Assembly (NCBI GenBank): GCA_016789955.1 | Contig: JAEUPB010000055.1 | Location: 1-37,023 of the forward strand | From: Rubrivivax sp. | GTDB lineage: Bacteria > Pseudomonadota > Gammaproteobacteria > Burkholderiales > Burkholderiaceae_C | DNA: 37,023 nucleotides | Direction of reading: 5' to 3' | Shown here: positions 26,988 to 34,562 of the stretch, in pieces | How positions within the stretch are numbered: position 1 is the first letter of the stretch | Layout of the letters: each line of letters starts with the position of its first letter | Notes under the pieces: model-generated | Databases searched by the model: none | What the model saw: only the letters and a program-made list of their open reading frames with translations | Told to the model about the DNA's origin: nothing | Translations under genes and position numbers: made by a program

Positions 26988-28706
26988 ATGTACGCCTACA
27001 CCGACTTCGACCGCCGTTTCGTCCACCAGCGCGCCGCGCAGTACCGCGACCAGCTGGAACGCCACCTGGCCGGCCAGCTGCCCGACGACGAATTTCGCCC
27101 GCTGAGGCTGCAGAACGGCTGGTACGTGCAGCGCCACGCGCCAATGCTGCGGGTGGCGGTGCCTTACGGGGAGGTTTCCAGCCGGCAGCTCCGCGCGCTG
27201 GCCCACATCGCCCGCGAACACGACCGCCAGGACCGCGGCCTGCCCACCGAGCGCGGTGGCTTCGGCCACTTCACCACGCGGCAGAACCTGCAGTTCAACT
27301 GGATCCCGCTGCACCGCTCGGCCGACGTGATGGACCTGCTCGCGTCGGTCGACATGCACGGCATCCAGACCAGCGGCAACTGCATGCGCAACATCACCAC
27401 CGACGCGCTGGCCGGCATCGCGCCCGACGAGGCGGTCGACCCGCGGCCCTACTGCGAGGTGCTGCGGCAGTGGAGCACCCTGCACCCCGAGTTCGCGTTC
27501 CTGCCTCGCAAGTTCAAGATCGCCGTCACCGGCGCCACCGAAGACCGCGCCGCCATCGCCTGGCACGACATCGGTCTGCAGCTGAAGCGAGACGCCACCG
27601 GCGCCGTGGGCTTCCGCGTGCTGGTGGGCGGCGGCATGGGCCGCACGCCCGTCATCGCCACCGAGTTCCACGCCTTCGTGCCGTGGCAGCAGATCCTCGT
27701 CTACATCGAGGCCATCGTGCGCGTCTACAACCTGCACGGCCGCCGCGACAACCTCTACAAGGCGCGCATCAAGATCCTGGTCAAGGCCGAGGGGCAGCGC
27801 TTCGTCGACGATGTCAATGCCGAGTTCGCCGCGCTGCTCGCCGACGATGGACTGGGCGCGTCGCAGCTCATCCCGCAGCACGAGCTCGACCGCGTCGCTG
27901 CCCACTTCCGCGCCCCGGTGCGCAGCGCCGGCGTGCAGGAACTGCCGCCGGAAGACGACGCCCCGCCCGCCTACGTGCGCTGGCTCGAGCGCAACGTGCA
28001 GCCGCACAAGCTGCCGGGCTATCGCGCGGTGACGCTGTCGCTCAAGCGTGCCGGGCAGCCCCCCGGTGACGTGACGGCCGAGCAGATGGAACGCGCCGCC
28101 GATCTCGCCGACCGCTACAGCCACGGCGAGCTGCGCGTCACGCACGACCAGAACCTGCTGCTGCCCTGGGTCGAGGCCCCGGCGCTGCGCGCGCTGTGGC
28201 AGGAAGCCCGCGCGCTCGGCTTCGCCACGCCCAACATCGGCTTCCTCACCGACATGATCGCCTGCCCCGGCGGTGACCTCTGCGCGCTGGCCAACGCGCG
28301 CTCGCTACCGATCGCCGCAGCCCTCACCGAACGCTATCAAGACCTCGACGAGCTCTACGACATCGGCGACATCGACCTGCACATCAGCGGCTGCATCAAT
28401 TCCTGCGGCCACCACCACAGCGGGCACATCGGCATCCTCGGCGTCGACAAGGACGGCGCCGAGTGGTACCAGGTGACGCTCGGCGGCTCCGACGGCAGCA
28501 CGCTCTCGGGCGGTGCCACGCCCGGCAAGGTGATCGGCCCGTCGTTCGCGGCCGACGAGGTGCCCGACGTCATCGAGGCCGTGCTCGAGACCTACCGCCG
28601 CGAGCGACGCGAGTCCGAGCGCTTCATCGACACCGTGCAGCGCATCGGCACGCCGCCGTTCCGCGCGGCCGCCGACGCGGTGCGCCGCGCCACCGCCGCG
28701 GCCTGA
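26988..28706 (+). CDS. cysI: Sulfite reductase hemoprotein (nitrite/sulfite reductase family) CysI
   Basis: Six-electron reduction of sulfite to sulfide in cysteine synthesis, using siroheme and a [4Fe-4S] cluster. The 572 residues match CysI. The cluster/siroheme ligands are Cys426 and Cys432 (CPGGDLC) and Cys469 and Cys473 (CINSC). The two ferredoxin-like half domains are seen around VPYGEVSSRQLRAL and GERGGFGHFTTRQN-like segments. The start MYAYTDFDRRFVHQRA fits Burkholderiales homologues. No clear ribosome binding site is present; an inverted repeat abuts the ATG. First gene of the cysI-DUF934-cysH-cysD-cysN-cobA operon. No cysJ is present in the window, so a ferredoxin donor is plausible. 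Nitrite reduction is a less likely role given the neighbours. Confidence 0.93.
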   Translation: MYAYTDFDRRFVHQRAAQYRDQLERHLAGQLPDDEFRPLRLQNGWYVQRHAPMLRVAVPYGEVSSRQLRALAHIAREHDRQDRGLPTERGGFGHFTTRQNLQFNWIPLHRSADVMDLLASVDMHGIQTSGNCMRNITTDALAGIAPDEAVDPRPYCEVLRQWSTLHPEFAFLPRKFKIAVTGATEDRAAIAWHDIGLQLKRDATGAVGFRVLVGGGMGRTPVIATEFHAFVPWQQILVYIEAIVRVYNLHGRRDNLYKARIKILVKAEGQRFVDDVNAEFAALLADDGLGASQLIPQHELDRVAAHFRAPVRSAGVQELPPEDDAPPAYVRWLERNVQPHKLPGYRAVTLSLKRAGQPPGDVTAEQMERAADLADRYSHGELRVTHDQNLLLPWVEAPALRALWQEARALGFATPNIGFLTDMIACPGGDLCALANARSLPIAAALTERYQDLDELYDIGDIDLHISGCINSCGHHHSGHIGILGVDKDGAEWYQVTLGGSDGSTLSGGATPGKVIGPSFAADEVPDVIEAVLETYRRERRESERFIDTVQRIGTPPFRAAADAVRRATAAA

Positions 28707-28716
28707 GGAGACCGAC

Positions 28717-29088
28717 ATGCAGTTCATCGACGCCTCCCACGCCATCGACGCGCTGGCCCTGGACAACACCGCCGACGTCACGCAGCACGCCGACGCCGTG
28801 CGTGCCACGCGCCGCATCGCGCTGCGCTTCCCGAAGTGGACCGACGGCCGCGCCTACTCGCAGGCCCGCCTGCTGCGCAGCCGGCTGCGCTACGACGGCG
28901 AGCTCGTGGCCACCGGCGAGGTGCTTGTCGACATGCTGCCGCTGCTGCAGCGCAGCGGCTTCGACGCCGTGCAGCTGCGCTCCGACCAGGACCGCGCCGC
29001 CGCCGAGCGTGCACTGGGCTTCTTCGACGGCCACTACCAAGCCGACCTGGTCAGCAAGCTGCCGCTGTACGGGCGCCCCGCGAGCTGA
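28717..29088 (+). CDS. DUF934 protein of the sulfate assimilation operon
   Basis: A 123-residue DUF934 protein. It has no membrane segment and no cysteine. Conserved-looking stretches are LRFPKWTDGRAYSQARLLRSR and GEVLVDMLPLLQRSGFDAV. Members occur almost always next to cysI or cysH in proteobacteria, so a role in sulfite reduction is inferred from context, possibly as an electron-transfer or assembly partner of CysI. The catalytic activity is unknown. It begins 10 nt after cysI with GAGGAGA as ribosome binding site, and ends 1 nt before cysH. Confidence 0.88.
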   Translation: MQFIDASHAIDALALDNTADVTQHADAVRATRRIALRFPKWTDGRAYSQARLLRSRLRYDGELVATGEVLVDMLPLLQRSGFDAVQLRSDQDRAAAERALGFFDGHYQADLVSKLPLYGRPAS

Positions 29089-29089
29089 C

Positions 29090-29815
29090 ATGGGCGCAAT
29101 CGACCTCTATGCACGCGCCACGGCCGGCTTCGACGAGCGGCTGGCCGAGGCCGTCGGGCTGCTGCACGATGCGGCGGCACGCCATCCGGGCGCCGTGGTG
29201 CAGGCGTCCAGCCTCGGCGCCGAGGACATGGTCGTCACCGACCTGATCGCCACGCTCGGCCTGCCGGTGGCCGTGGCCACCCTCGACACCGGCAAGCTGC
29301 ACGACGAGACGCTGGCCCTGCTGCCAGCCATTGCGGAGCGCTACGGCATCACCGTCGAGCGCCACGCGCCGCGGGCGGAGGCCGTCGTGCAGTTCGTCGG
29401 CCGCCACGGCGAGCGCGCGATGTACCAAACCCTCGAGCTGCGCAAGGCCTGCTGCGCGCTGCGCAAGCTCGAGCCGCTGGAGCGGCTGCTGGCGGGCCGC
29501 AGCGCGTGGATCACCGGGCTGCGCCGCGAACAGTCCGGCGCGCGCGCCGACGTGCCATTCGTCGACACCGACGCGCAAGTCCGCACCAAGTTCAACGTGC
29601 TCGCCGCTTGGAGTTGGGCCGACGTGTGGCACTACATCGCCACGCGTGGCGTGCCCTACAACGCGCTGCACGACCAGTTCTTTCCCAGCATCGGCTGCGC
29701 GCCGTGCACGCGAGCGATCGCCGTCGGCGAGGACTTCCGCGCCGGCCGCTGGTGGTGGGAAGACACCAGCAAGGAATGCGGCCTGCATGTCGCCGAGGCC
29801 GCCGCACAGCCATGA
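29090..29815 (+). CDS. cysH: Assimilatory APS reductase CysH ([4Fe-4S] type)
   Basis: Reduces adenylylsulfate (APS) to sulfite and AMP. The 241-residue protein has the ATP-pyrophosphatase fold (SSLGAEDMV near residue 41, LDTGKLHDET near 65) and four cluster cysteines: Cys121-Cys122 in KACCALRK, and Cys203 and Cys206 in GCAPCTR. That pattern marks APS reductases; PAPS reductases lack it. The catalytic Cys is in the C-terminal KECGLH. The R-R-E-Q-S segment (TGLRREQSGAR) is present. It begins 1 nt after the DUF934 gene and overlaps cysD by ATGA. The absence of a cysC kinase in the operon agrees with direct APS reduction. Confidence 0.95.
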   Translation: MGAIDLYARATAGFDERLAEAVGLLHDAAARHPGAVVQASSLGAEDMVVTDLIATLGLPVAVATLDTGKLHDETLALLPAIAERYGITVERHAPRAEAVVQFVGRHGERAMYQTLELRKACCALRKLEPLERLLAGRSAWITGLRREQSGARADVPFVDTDAQVRTKFNVLAAWSWADVWHYIATRGVPYNALHDQFFPSIGCAPCTRAIAVGEDFRAGRWWWEDTSKECGLHVAEAAAQP

Positions 29816-30780
29816 ACGCCCCCACGTCCCTTCAGCACCTGTTGCCCGACCTCGACCACCCGCACCTCGACGGCCTGGAGGAAGAGGCCATCTACATCCT
29901 GCGCGAGGTCGCAGCCAGCTTCGAGCGCCCGGCGCTGCTGTTCTCCGGCGGCAAGGACTCGTGCGTGGTGCTGCGGCTGGCCGAGAAGGCCTTCAAGCAC
30001 CACCTGCCCGGCGGCGGCCCCGGCGACTACGCTGGCCGGCTGCCGTTCCCACTGCTGCACGTGGACACGGGGCACAACTTCCCCGAGGTCATCGAGTTCC
30101 GTGACCGCCGCGTGCGCGAGATGGGCGAGCAGCTCGTGGTGGCGCACCTCGACGACTCGATCGCGCGCGGCACCGTGCGCCTGGCGCACCCGCTGGAGTC
30201 GCGCAACCCGCACCAGACGGTGACGCTGCTCGAGGCCATCGAGGAAGACCGCTACGACGCGCTGATCGGCGGCGCCCGCCGCGACGAGGAGAAGGCACGC
30301 GCCAAGGAGCGCATCTTCAGCCACCGCGACGGCTTCGGCCAGTGGCAGCCGAAGGAGCAGCGCCCCGAGCTGTGGACCCTGTTCAACACCCGCATCCGCC
30401 CCGGCGAGCACTTCCGCACCTTCCCGATCAGCAACTGGACCGAGCTCGACGTGTGGCAGTACATCGCCCGCGAGCAGATCCCGCTGCCGTCGCTGTACTA
30501 CAGCCACCCGCGCGAGGTCGTGCGGCGCAAGGGGCTGCTGGTGCCGGTGACCGGTGTGACGCCGGTGCAGCCTGGCGAGCACGGCGAGACTGTCGATGTG
30601 CGCTTCCGCACCGTCGGCGACATGACCTGCACCTGCCCGGTCGAGAGCCTTGCGGCCGATGCCGACGACGTCGTGGCCGAGACGCTCTCGGTCACCGTCA
30701 GCGAGCGCGGCGCCACGCGCATGGACGACCGCAGCTCCGACACCGCAATGGAGCGGCGCAAGAAGGAAGGATACTTCTGA
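29812..30780 (+). CDS. cysD: Sulfate adenylyltransferase subunit 2 CysD
   Basis: The ATP-sulfurylase catalytic subunit; makes APS from sulfate and ATP, driven by GTP hydrolysis on CysN. At 322 residues it is slightly longer than the E. coli protein. The PP-loop SGGKDS is at residues 45-50. Family segments HVDTGHNFPEVIEFRD, GGARRDEEKARAKERIFSHRD and the C-terminal RMDDRSSDTAMERRKKEGYF are intact. It starts within the cysH stop (ATGA) and its own stop overlaps the cysN start by one base, so cysH, cysD and cysN form a tightly coupled block. Confidence 0.97.
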   Translation: MNAPTSLQHLLPDLDHPHLDGLEEEAIYILREVAASFERPALLFSGGKDSCVVLRLAEKAFKHHLPGGGPGDYAGRLPFPLLHVDTGHNFPEVIEFRDRRVREMGEQLVVAHLDDSIARGTVRLAHPLESRNPHQTVTLLEAIEEDRYDALIGGARRDEEKARAKERIFSHRDGFGQWQPKEQRPELWTLFNTRIRPGEHFRTFPISNWTELDVWQYIAREQIPLPSLYYSHPREVVRRKGLLVPVTGVTPVQPGEHGETVDVRFRTVGDMTCTCPVESLAADADDVVAETLSVTVSERGATRMDDRSSDTAMERRKKEGYF

Positions 30781-32186
30781 TGAGCCTCTCGGCCCCCCTC
30801 TCGGCCCCCCGCTCCGCCCCTCATCCGGCCGACGCGCGGCCCGCATCGCCGGACGATGCCGGGGACGCCGGCATCGGCGCCACCGGCGCCGCGCTGCGCA
30901 TCCTCACCGCAGGCAGCGTCGACGACGGCAAGAGCACGCTGATCGGCCGCCTGCTCTTCGACAGCCGCGCGATCCTGGCCGACCAGATCGAGGCGCTGGA
31001 GCGCCGCGAGACCGGCCGCGCACGTGCCGACGGCGGCCCGACGTTCGACCTCTCGCTGCTCACCGACGGCCTGGAGGCCGAGCGCGAGCAGGGCATCACC
31101 ATCGACGTGGCCTACCGCTACTTCGCCACGCCCACGCGCAAGTTCATCATTGCCGACGCGCCCGGCCACGAGCAGTACACGCGCAACATGGTCACCGCCG
31201 CCGCCGGCAGCGATGCCGCGGTGGTGCTGGTGGACCTGACCAAGATCGACTGGGCCGCCCCCACCGTGACGCTGCTGCCGCAGACGCGCCGCCACGCGCT
31301 GCTGGCGCAGCTGCTGCGGGTGCCGAGCATCGTCTTCGCGATCAACAAGCTCGACGCCGTCGCCGAGCCGCAGCGCGCCTATGAGGCCGTGGCCGCGGCG
31401 CTCGCCGCGTTCGCGCGCGAGGCCGGCTTCGAGCCGGCAGGCATCGTGCCGGTGTCGGCGCTGCGCGGCGACAACGTCACGCGGCCGCTGCAGGCGGCGT
31501 GGTACCGCGGCCCGTCGCTGCTGGCGCTGCTCGAGAGCCTGCCCACTACCGACCACGACACCACGCCCGACAGCCCGCTGATGCTGCCGGTGCAGTACGT
31601 CGCGCGCGAAGGAGGCGGCGTCGGCGAGCAGCCGCGCACGTTTTGGGGCCGCATCGCGCAGGGCGAGGTGCACCCGGGCGACGAGGTGCAGGTGTCGTCG
31701 TCGGGCGAGCGCGCCCGCGTGGTGGCGATCCGCCGCGCCGGGCGTGGGGTGCCTTCGGCGCACACGGGTCAGTCGGCGGGCCTCGTGCTCGACCGCCAGC
31801 TGGACGTCTCGCGCGGCGACTGGATCGGCGCACCCGGCGCGCTGGCGCTGCGGCCGTCGTTCACCGCCACGCTGGCGTGGCTGGACACCGAACCGGCCGT
31901 CGTCGGCCGCAAGTACTGGCTGCGCCACGGCAACCGCTGGGTGCACGGGCGCCTGGCGGCCATCGACGAGCGGCTGGACATCCACACGCTGGTGCCCGAG
32001 TCGGCCGATCGGCTGGCCGTCAACGACATCGGCCGCGTGCGCTTCGAGCTGCAGCAGCCGCTGCCGCTGGCTCCCTACGCCGCCAACCGCGTGGCCGGCG
32101 CGCTGATCGTCGTCGACCCCGCCAGCCATCGCACCAGCGGCGCGCTGCTGGTGGCGGCCGAGCCCGCCGCATACGCGTTCGCATGA
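30780..32186 (+). CDS. cysN: Sulfate adenylyltransferase subunit 1 (GTPase) CysN
   Basis: The GTPase that powers APS formation by CysD. It has 468 residues. After a Pro/Ala-rich N-terminal 38 residues comes the EF-Tu-like G domain: P-loop GSVDDGKST (45-53), the switch I region [15 protein letters not shown], switch [13 protein letters not shown], and NKLD. Two beta-barrel domains follow. There is no C-terminal CysC (APS kinase) domain, in line with the APS-type CysH. The start is the ATG at 30780, overlapping the cysD TGA. It ends in ATGA with cobA. Confidence 0.96.
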   Translation: MSLSAPLSAPRSAPHPADARPASPDDAGDAGIGATGAALRILTAGSVDDGKSTLIGRLLFDSRAILADQIEALERRETGRARADGGPTFDLSLLTDGLEAEREQGITIDVAYRYFATPTRKFIIADAPGHEQYTRNMVTAAAGSDAAVVLVDLTKIDWAAPTVTLLPQTRRHALLAQLLRVPSIVFAINKLDAVAEPQRAYEAVAAALAAFAREAGFEPAGIVPVSALRGDNVTRPLQAAWYRGPSLLALLESLPTTDHDTTPDSPLMLPVQYVAREGGGVGEQPRTFWGRIAQGEVHPGDEVQVSSSGERARVVAIRRAGRGVPSAHTGQSAGLVLDRQLDVSRGDWIGAPGALALRPSFTATLAWLDTEPAVVGRKYWLRHGNRWVHGRLAAIDERLDIHTLVPESADRLAVNDIGRVRFELQQPLPLAPYAANRVAGALIVVDPASHRTSGALLVAAEPAAYAFA

Positions 32187-32971
32187 CACCCGGCACCGTC
32201 GCCTTCGTCGGTGCCGGCCCGGGCTCGGCCGACCTGATCACGCTGCGCGGCGCCCGACGGCTCGCCGAGGCCGACGTCGTGCTGCACGACGCCCTCACCG
32301 ACCCAGCGCTGCGCGAACTCGCGCCCGATGCGCGCTGGATCGACGTGGGCAAGCGCGGGTTCTGCGATTCCACCGGGCAGGCCACCATCGACGCGCTGCT
32401 CGTGCGCCATGCGCTGGGCGGCGCCCGCGTCGTTCGCCTGAAGGGCGGCGACCCCAGCGTGTTCGGCCGCCTCGAGGAAGAGCTGCAGGCGCTGGCCGCG
32501 CACGGCATCGCCTGCGAGGTGATCCCCGGCGTCACCGCCGCGCTGGCCGCCGCGGCCGACACCCAGCGGCCGCTGACGCGCCGCGGCCGCGGCCGCAGCG
32601 TGACGCTGGCCACCGCGATGACGCGCGATGGCGACGTGCGCGCGCAGCGCTCCGCCGACACCGAGGTCTGCTACATGGCCGGGCGGCAGCTCGGCAAGCT
32701 GGCCCGCGCGCTCGGCCGTGCGGGCTGGCAGGCCGAGACGCCGGTGCTCGTGGTCTCGCACGCCGGCCGCCCCGATCGCCTCTCCAGCGAGCACACGGTG
32801 GCCACGCTTGCCGAGGCCGCGCTGCTGCACGCCGGCCGGCCCACGGTGGTGACGGTGGGCGCCGGCGCCACGCGCGTCGGGGACCCCAAGCACGGCAAGG
32901 CGCTCGCCGCAAGCGGGTTCGATCAAGGGCAAGCCCGCGCCGGCTCCGGGGCGGCACTGCACGACAACTAG
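32183..32971 (+). CDS. cobA: Uroporphyrinogen-III C-methyltransferase (SUMT)
   Basis: S-adenosylmethionine-dependent double methylation of uroporphyrinogen III to precorrin-2, the branch to siroheme (and cobalamin). The 262-residue protein has the SAM-site [15 protein letters not shown] at the N-terminus, [20 protein letters not shown] near residue 90, and [11 protein letters not shown] near 115. It lacks the CysG N-terminal dehydrogenase/ferrochelatase domain, so precorrin-2 oxidation and iron insertion must be supplied elsewhere. Its place after cysN indicates service to siroheme for CysI. A -10-like TAGAAT (32969-32974) overlaps its stop codon and may serve the ferredoxin gene. Confidence 0.94.
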   Translation: MTPGTVAFVGAGPGSADLITLRGARRLAEADVVLHDALTDPALRELAPDARWIDVGKRGFCDSTGQATIDALLVRHALGGARVVRLKGGDPSVFGRLEEELQALAAHGIACEVIPGVTAALAAAADTQRPLTRRGRGRSVTLATAMTRDGDVRAQRSADTEVCYMAGRQLGKLARALGRAGWQAETPVLVVSHAGRPDRLSSEHTVATLAEAALLHAGRPTVVTVGAGATRVGDPKHGKALAASGFDQGQARAGSGAALHDN

Positions 32972-33009
32972 AATCCCGGGCTCACACTGGAGCCTTCCCG
33001 AGAGCCCGA

Positions 33010-33333
33010 ATGACTCACGTCGTCCTCGAATCCTGCATCCGCTGCAAGTACACCGATTGCGTCGACGTCTGCCCCGTGGACTGCTTCCGCGAGGGCCCCA
33101 ACATGCTCGTCATCGACCCCGACGAGTGCATCGATTGCGCGGTCTGCATCCCCGAGTGCCCGGTCAACGCCATCCTGCCCGAGGAAGACGTGCCCAGCGA
33201 CCAGCTCGCGTTCATCAAGCTCAATGCCGAGCTGTCGCCGAAGTGGAAGAGCATCACCAAGCGCAAGCCGGCGCTGCCCGATGCCGACGAGTGGAAAGAC
33301 CGCAAGGGCAAGCTCTCCGAACTGATCCGCTAG
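33010..33333 (+). CDS. fdxA: Seven-iron ferredoxin FdxA
   Basis: A 107-residue [3Fe-4S][4Fe-4S] ferredoxin of the Azotobacter FdI type. Cysteines are at 9, 12, 17, 21, 25 ([17 protein letters not shown]) and 40, 43, 46, 50 ([11 protein letters not shown]). The long C-terminal tail ([24 protein letters not shown]) is characteristic of FdxA. It lies 38 nt after cobA, with a -10-like TAGAAT at 32969-32974 that could give it its own promoter. It is followed by a ferredoxin-NADP reductase gene 25 nt later, its probable redox partner. Supply of electrons to CysI is inference from position. Confidence 0.94.
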   Translation: MTHVVLESCIRCKYTDCVDVCPVDCFREGPNMLVIDPDECIDCAVCIPECPVNAILPEEDVPSDQLAFIKLNAELSPKWKSITKRKPALPDADEWKDRKGKLSELIR

Positions 33334-33358
33334 TCGGCGCTGCCGGCTTCCCCGCCTG

Positions 33359-34459
33359 ATGGACCACACTCCCTCGGCCGCCGCGGCCGATTCCGCGCGC
33401 GCACACCCTGCCCCCATCGAGACCGACGCCGTGATCGTCGGCGCCGGCCCGGTCGGCCTGTTCCAGGTCTTCGAACTCGGGCTGCTCGAGATCAAGGCGC
33501 ACATCATCGATTCGCTCGCCTACCCCGGCGGCCAGTGCATCGAGCTGTACCCCGACAAGCCGATCTACGACATCCCCGCCGTGCCCGTGTGCACCGGCAA
33601 GGAACTCACCGACAACCTGCTCAAGCAGATCGAGCCTTTCGGCGCCACGTTCCACTACGGGCAGGAGGTCTCGGTGGTGCGCAAGCGCGACGACGGGCGC
33701 TTCGACGTGGAGACGAGCAAGGGCACGCGCTTCATCGCCAGGACCATCTTCATCGCCGGCGGCGTGGGCTCGTTCCAGCCGCGCACGCTGAAGGTCGACG
33801 GCATCGACAGGTTCGACGGCACGCAGCTCCAGTACCGCGTTCGCAACCCGGCGCAGTTCGCGGGCAAGAACATCGTCATCGTCGGCGGCGGCGACTCGGC
33901 GCTCGACTGGGCGCTGAACTTCGCACAGGAAGGCCCCAACCGCGCCGAGAGCGTGATCCTGATGCACCGCCGCGACGGCTTCCGCGCCGCCCCGGCCAGC
34001 GTGGCCAAGATGAAGGCGCTGTGCGACGCCTACGAGATGCAGTTCATGGTCGGCCAGGTCAGCGGATTCGAGGAGCGTGACGGCCGCCTCGAGCAGATCA
34101 AGGTCACCGGTGGCGATGGCGTCACACGCACCGTGCCGCTGGACATGCTGCTCGTGTTCTTCGGCTTGAGCCCCAAGCTCGGCCCCATCGCCGAGTGGGG
34201 GCTCGATCTCGAGCGCAAGCAGATCGTGGTCGACACCGAGAAGTTCCAGACCTCCGTGCCCGGCATCTTCGCCGTGGGCGACATCAACACCTACCCGGGC
34301 AAGAAGAAGTTGATCCTGTCGGGCTTCCACGAAGCCGCGCTGGCCGCGTTCGGCGCTTCGCCGATCATCTTCCCCGAGAAGCGCGTGCTGCTGCAGTACA
34401 CCACCACCAGCCCGAAGCTGCACAAGGTGCTGGGCGTGGAGTCGCCCGTCTTCGACTAA
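33359..34459 (+). CDS. Ferredoxin-NADP+ reductase, thioredoxin-reductase-like type
   Basis: A 366-residue FAD/NADPH oxidoreductase. It carries the FAD motif [12 protein letters not shown] near residue 24, [20 protein letters not shown] near 58, the NADPH motif [14 protein letters not shown] near 178, and [11 protein letters not shown] near 303. The redox CxxC of thioredoxin reductase is absent, which marks the YumC/type-2 ferredoxin reductases. It would pass electrons between NADPH and the ferredoxin encoded just upstream. The first 20 residues are an Ala/Pro-rich extension, so a later start is possible, but ATG 33359 is the only good in-frame ATG before the FAD motif. Confidence 0.92.
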   Translation: MDHTPSAAAADSARAHPAPIETDAVIVGAGPVGLFQVFELGLLEIKAHIIDSLAYPGGQCIELYPDKPIYDIPAVPVCTGKELTDNLLKQIEPFGATFHYGQEVSVVRKRDDGRFDVETSKGTRFIARTIFIAGGVGSFQPRTLKVDGIDRFDGTQLQYRVRNPAQFAGKNIVIVGGGDSALDWALNFAQEGPNRAESVILMHRRDGFRAAPASVAKMKALCDAYEMQFMVGQVSGFEERDGRLEQIKVTGGDGVTRTVPLDMLLVFFGLSPKLGPIAEWGLDLERKQIVVDTEKFQTSVPGIFAVGDINTYPGKKKLILSGFHEAALAAFGASPIIFPEKRVLLQYTTTSPKLHKVLGVESPVFD

Positions 34460-34470
34460 CATCGCCACCG

Positions 34471-34560
34471 TTTTCCGCTAGGGGTGTTGGCCTGCAGTCC
34501 CGCAGGCCGACTGAGACAGTCCCTTCGAACCTGACCGGGGTAATCCCCGCGTAGGGAAGC
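34471..34560 (+). ncRNA. Thiamin pyrophosphate (TPP) riboswitch
   Basis: The THI-box aptamer is complete. GGGGTG lies at 34481-34486. The P3 stem is GGCCTGC/GCAGGCC (34489-34495 with 34501-34507). CTGAGA is at 34511-34516. ACCTGACC is at 34529-34536. P5 is CGGGG-TAAT-CCCCG. The 3' strand GCGTAGGGAAG ends the aptamer. P1 can form from TTTCC (34472-34476) with GGGAA (34554-34558). The GGGAAG that closes P1 lies 4-9 nt before the ATG of the receptor gene and is its only ribosome binding site, so TPP binding should block translation directly. No separate expression platform is visible. Confidence 0.95.
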
Positions 34561-34562
34561 AC

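Noticed and set aside
26690-26989. A 99-codon minus-strand frame in the phaP-cysI gap
   Set aside because: It reads through the strong phaP terminator and the cysI promoter region, has no ribosome binding site, and its composition is not protein-like.
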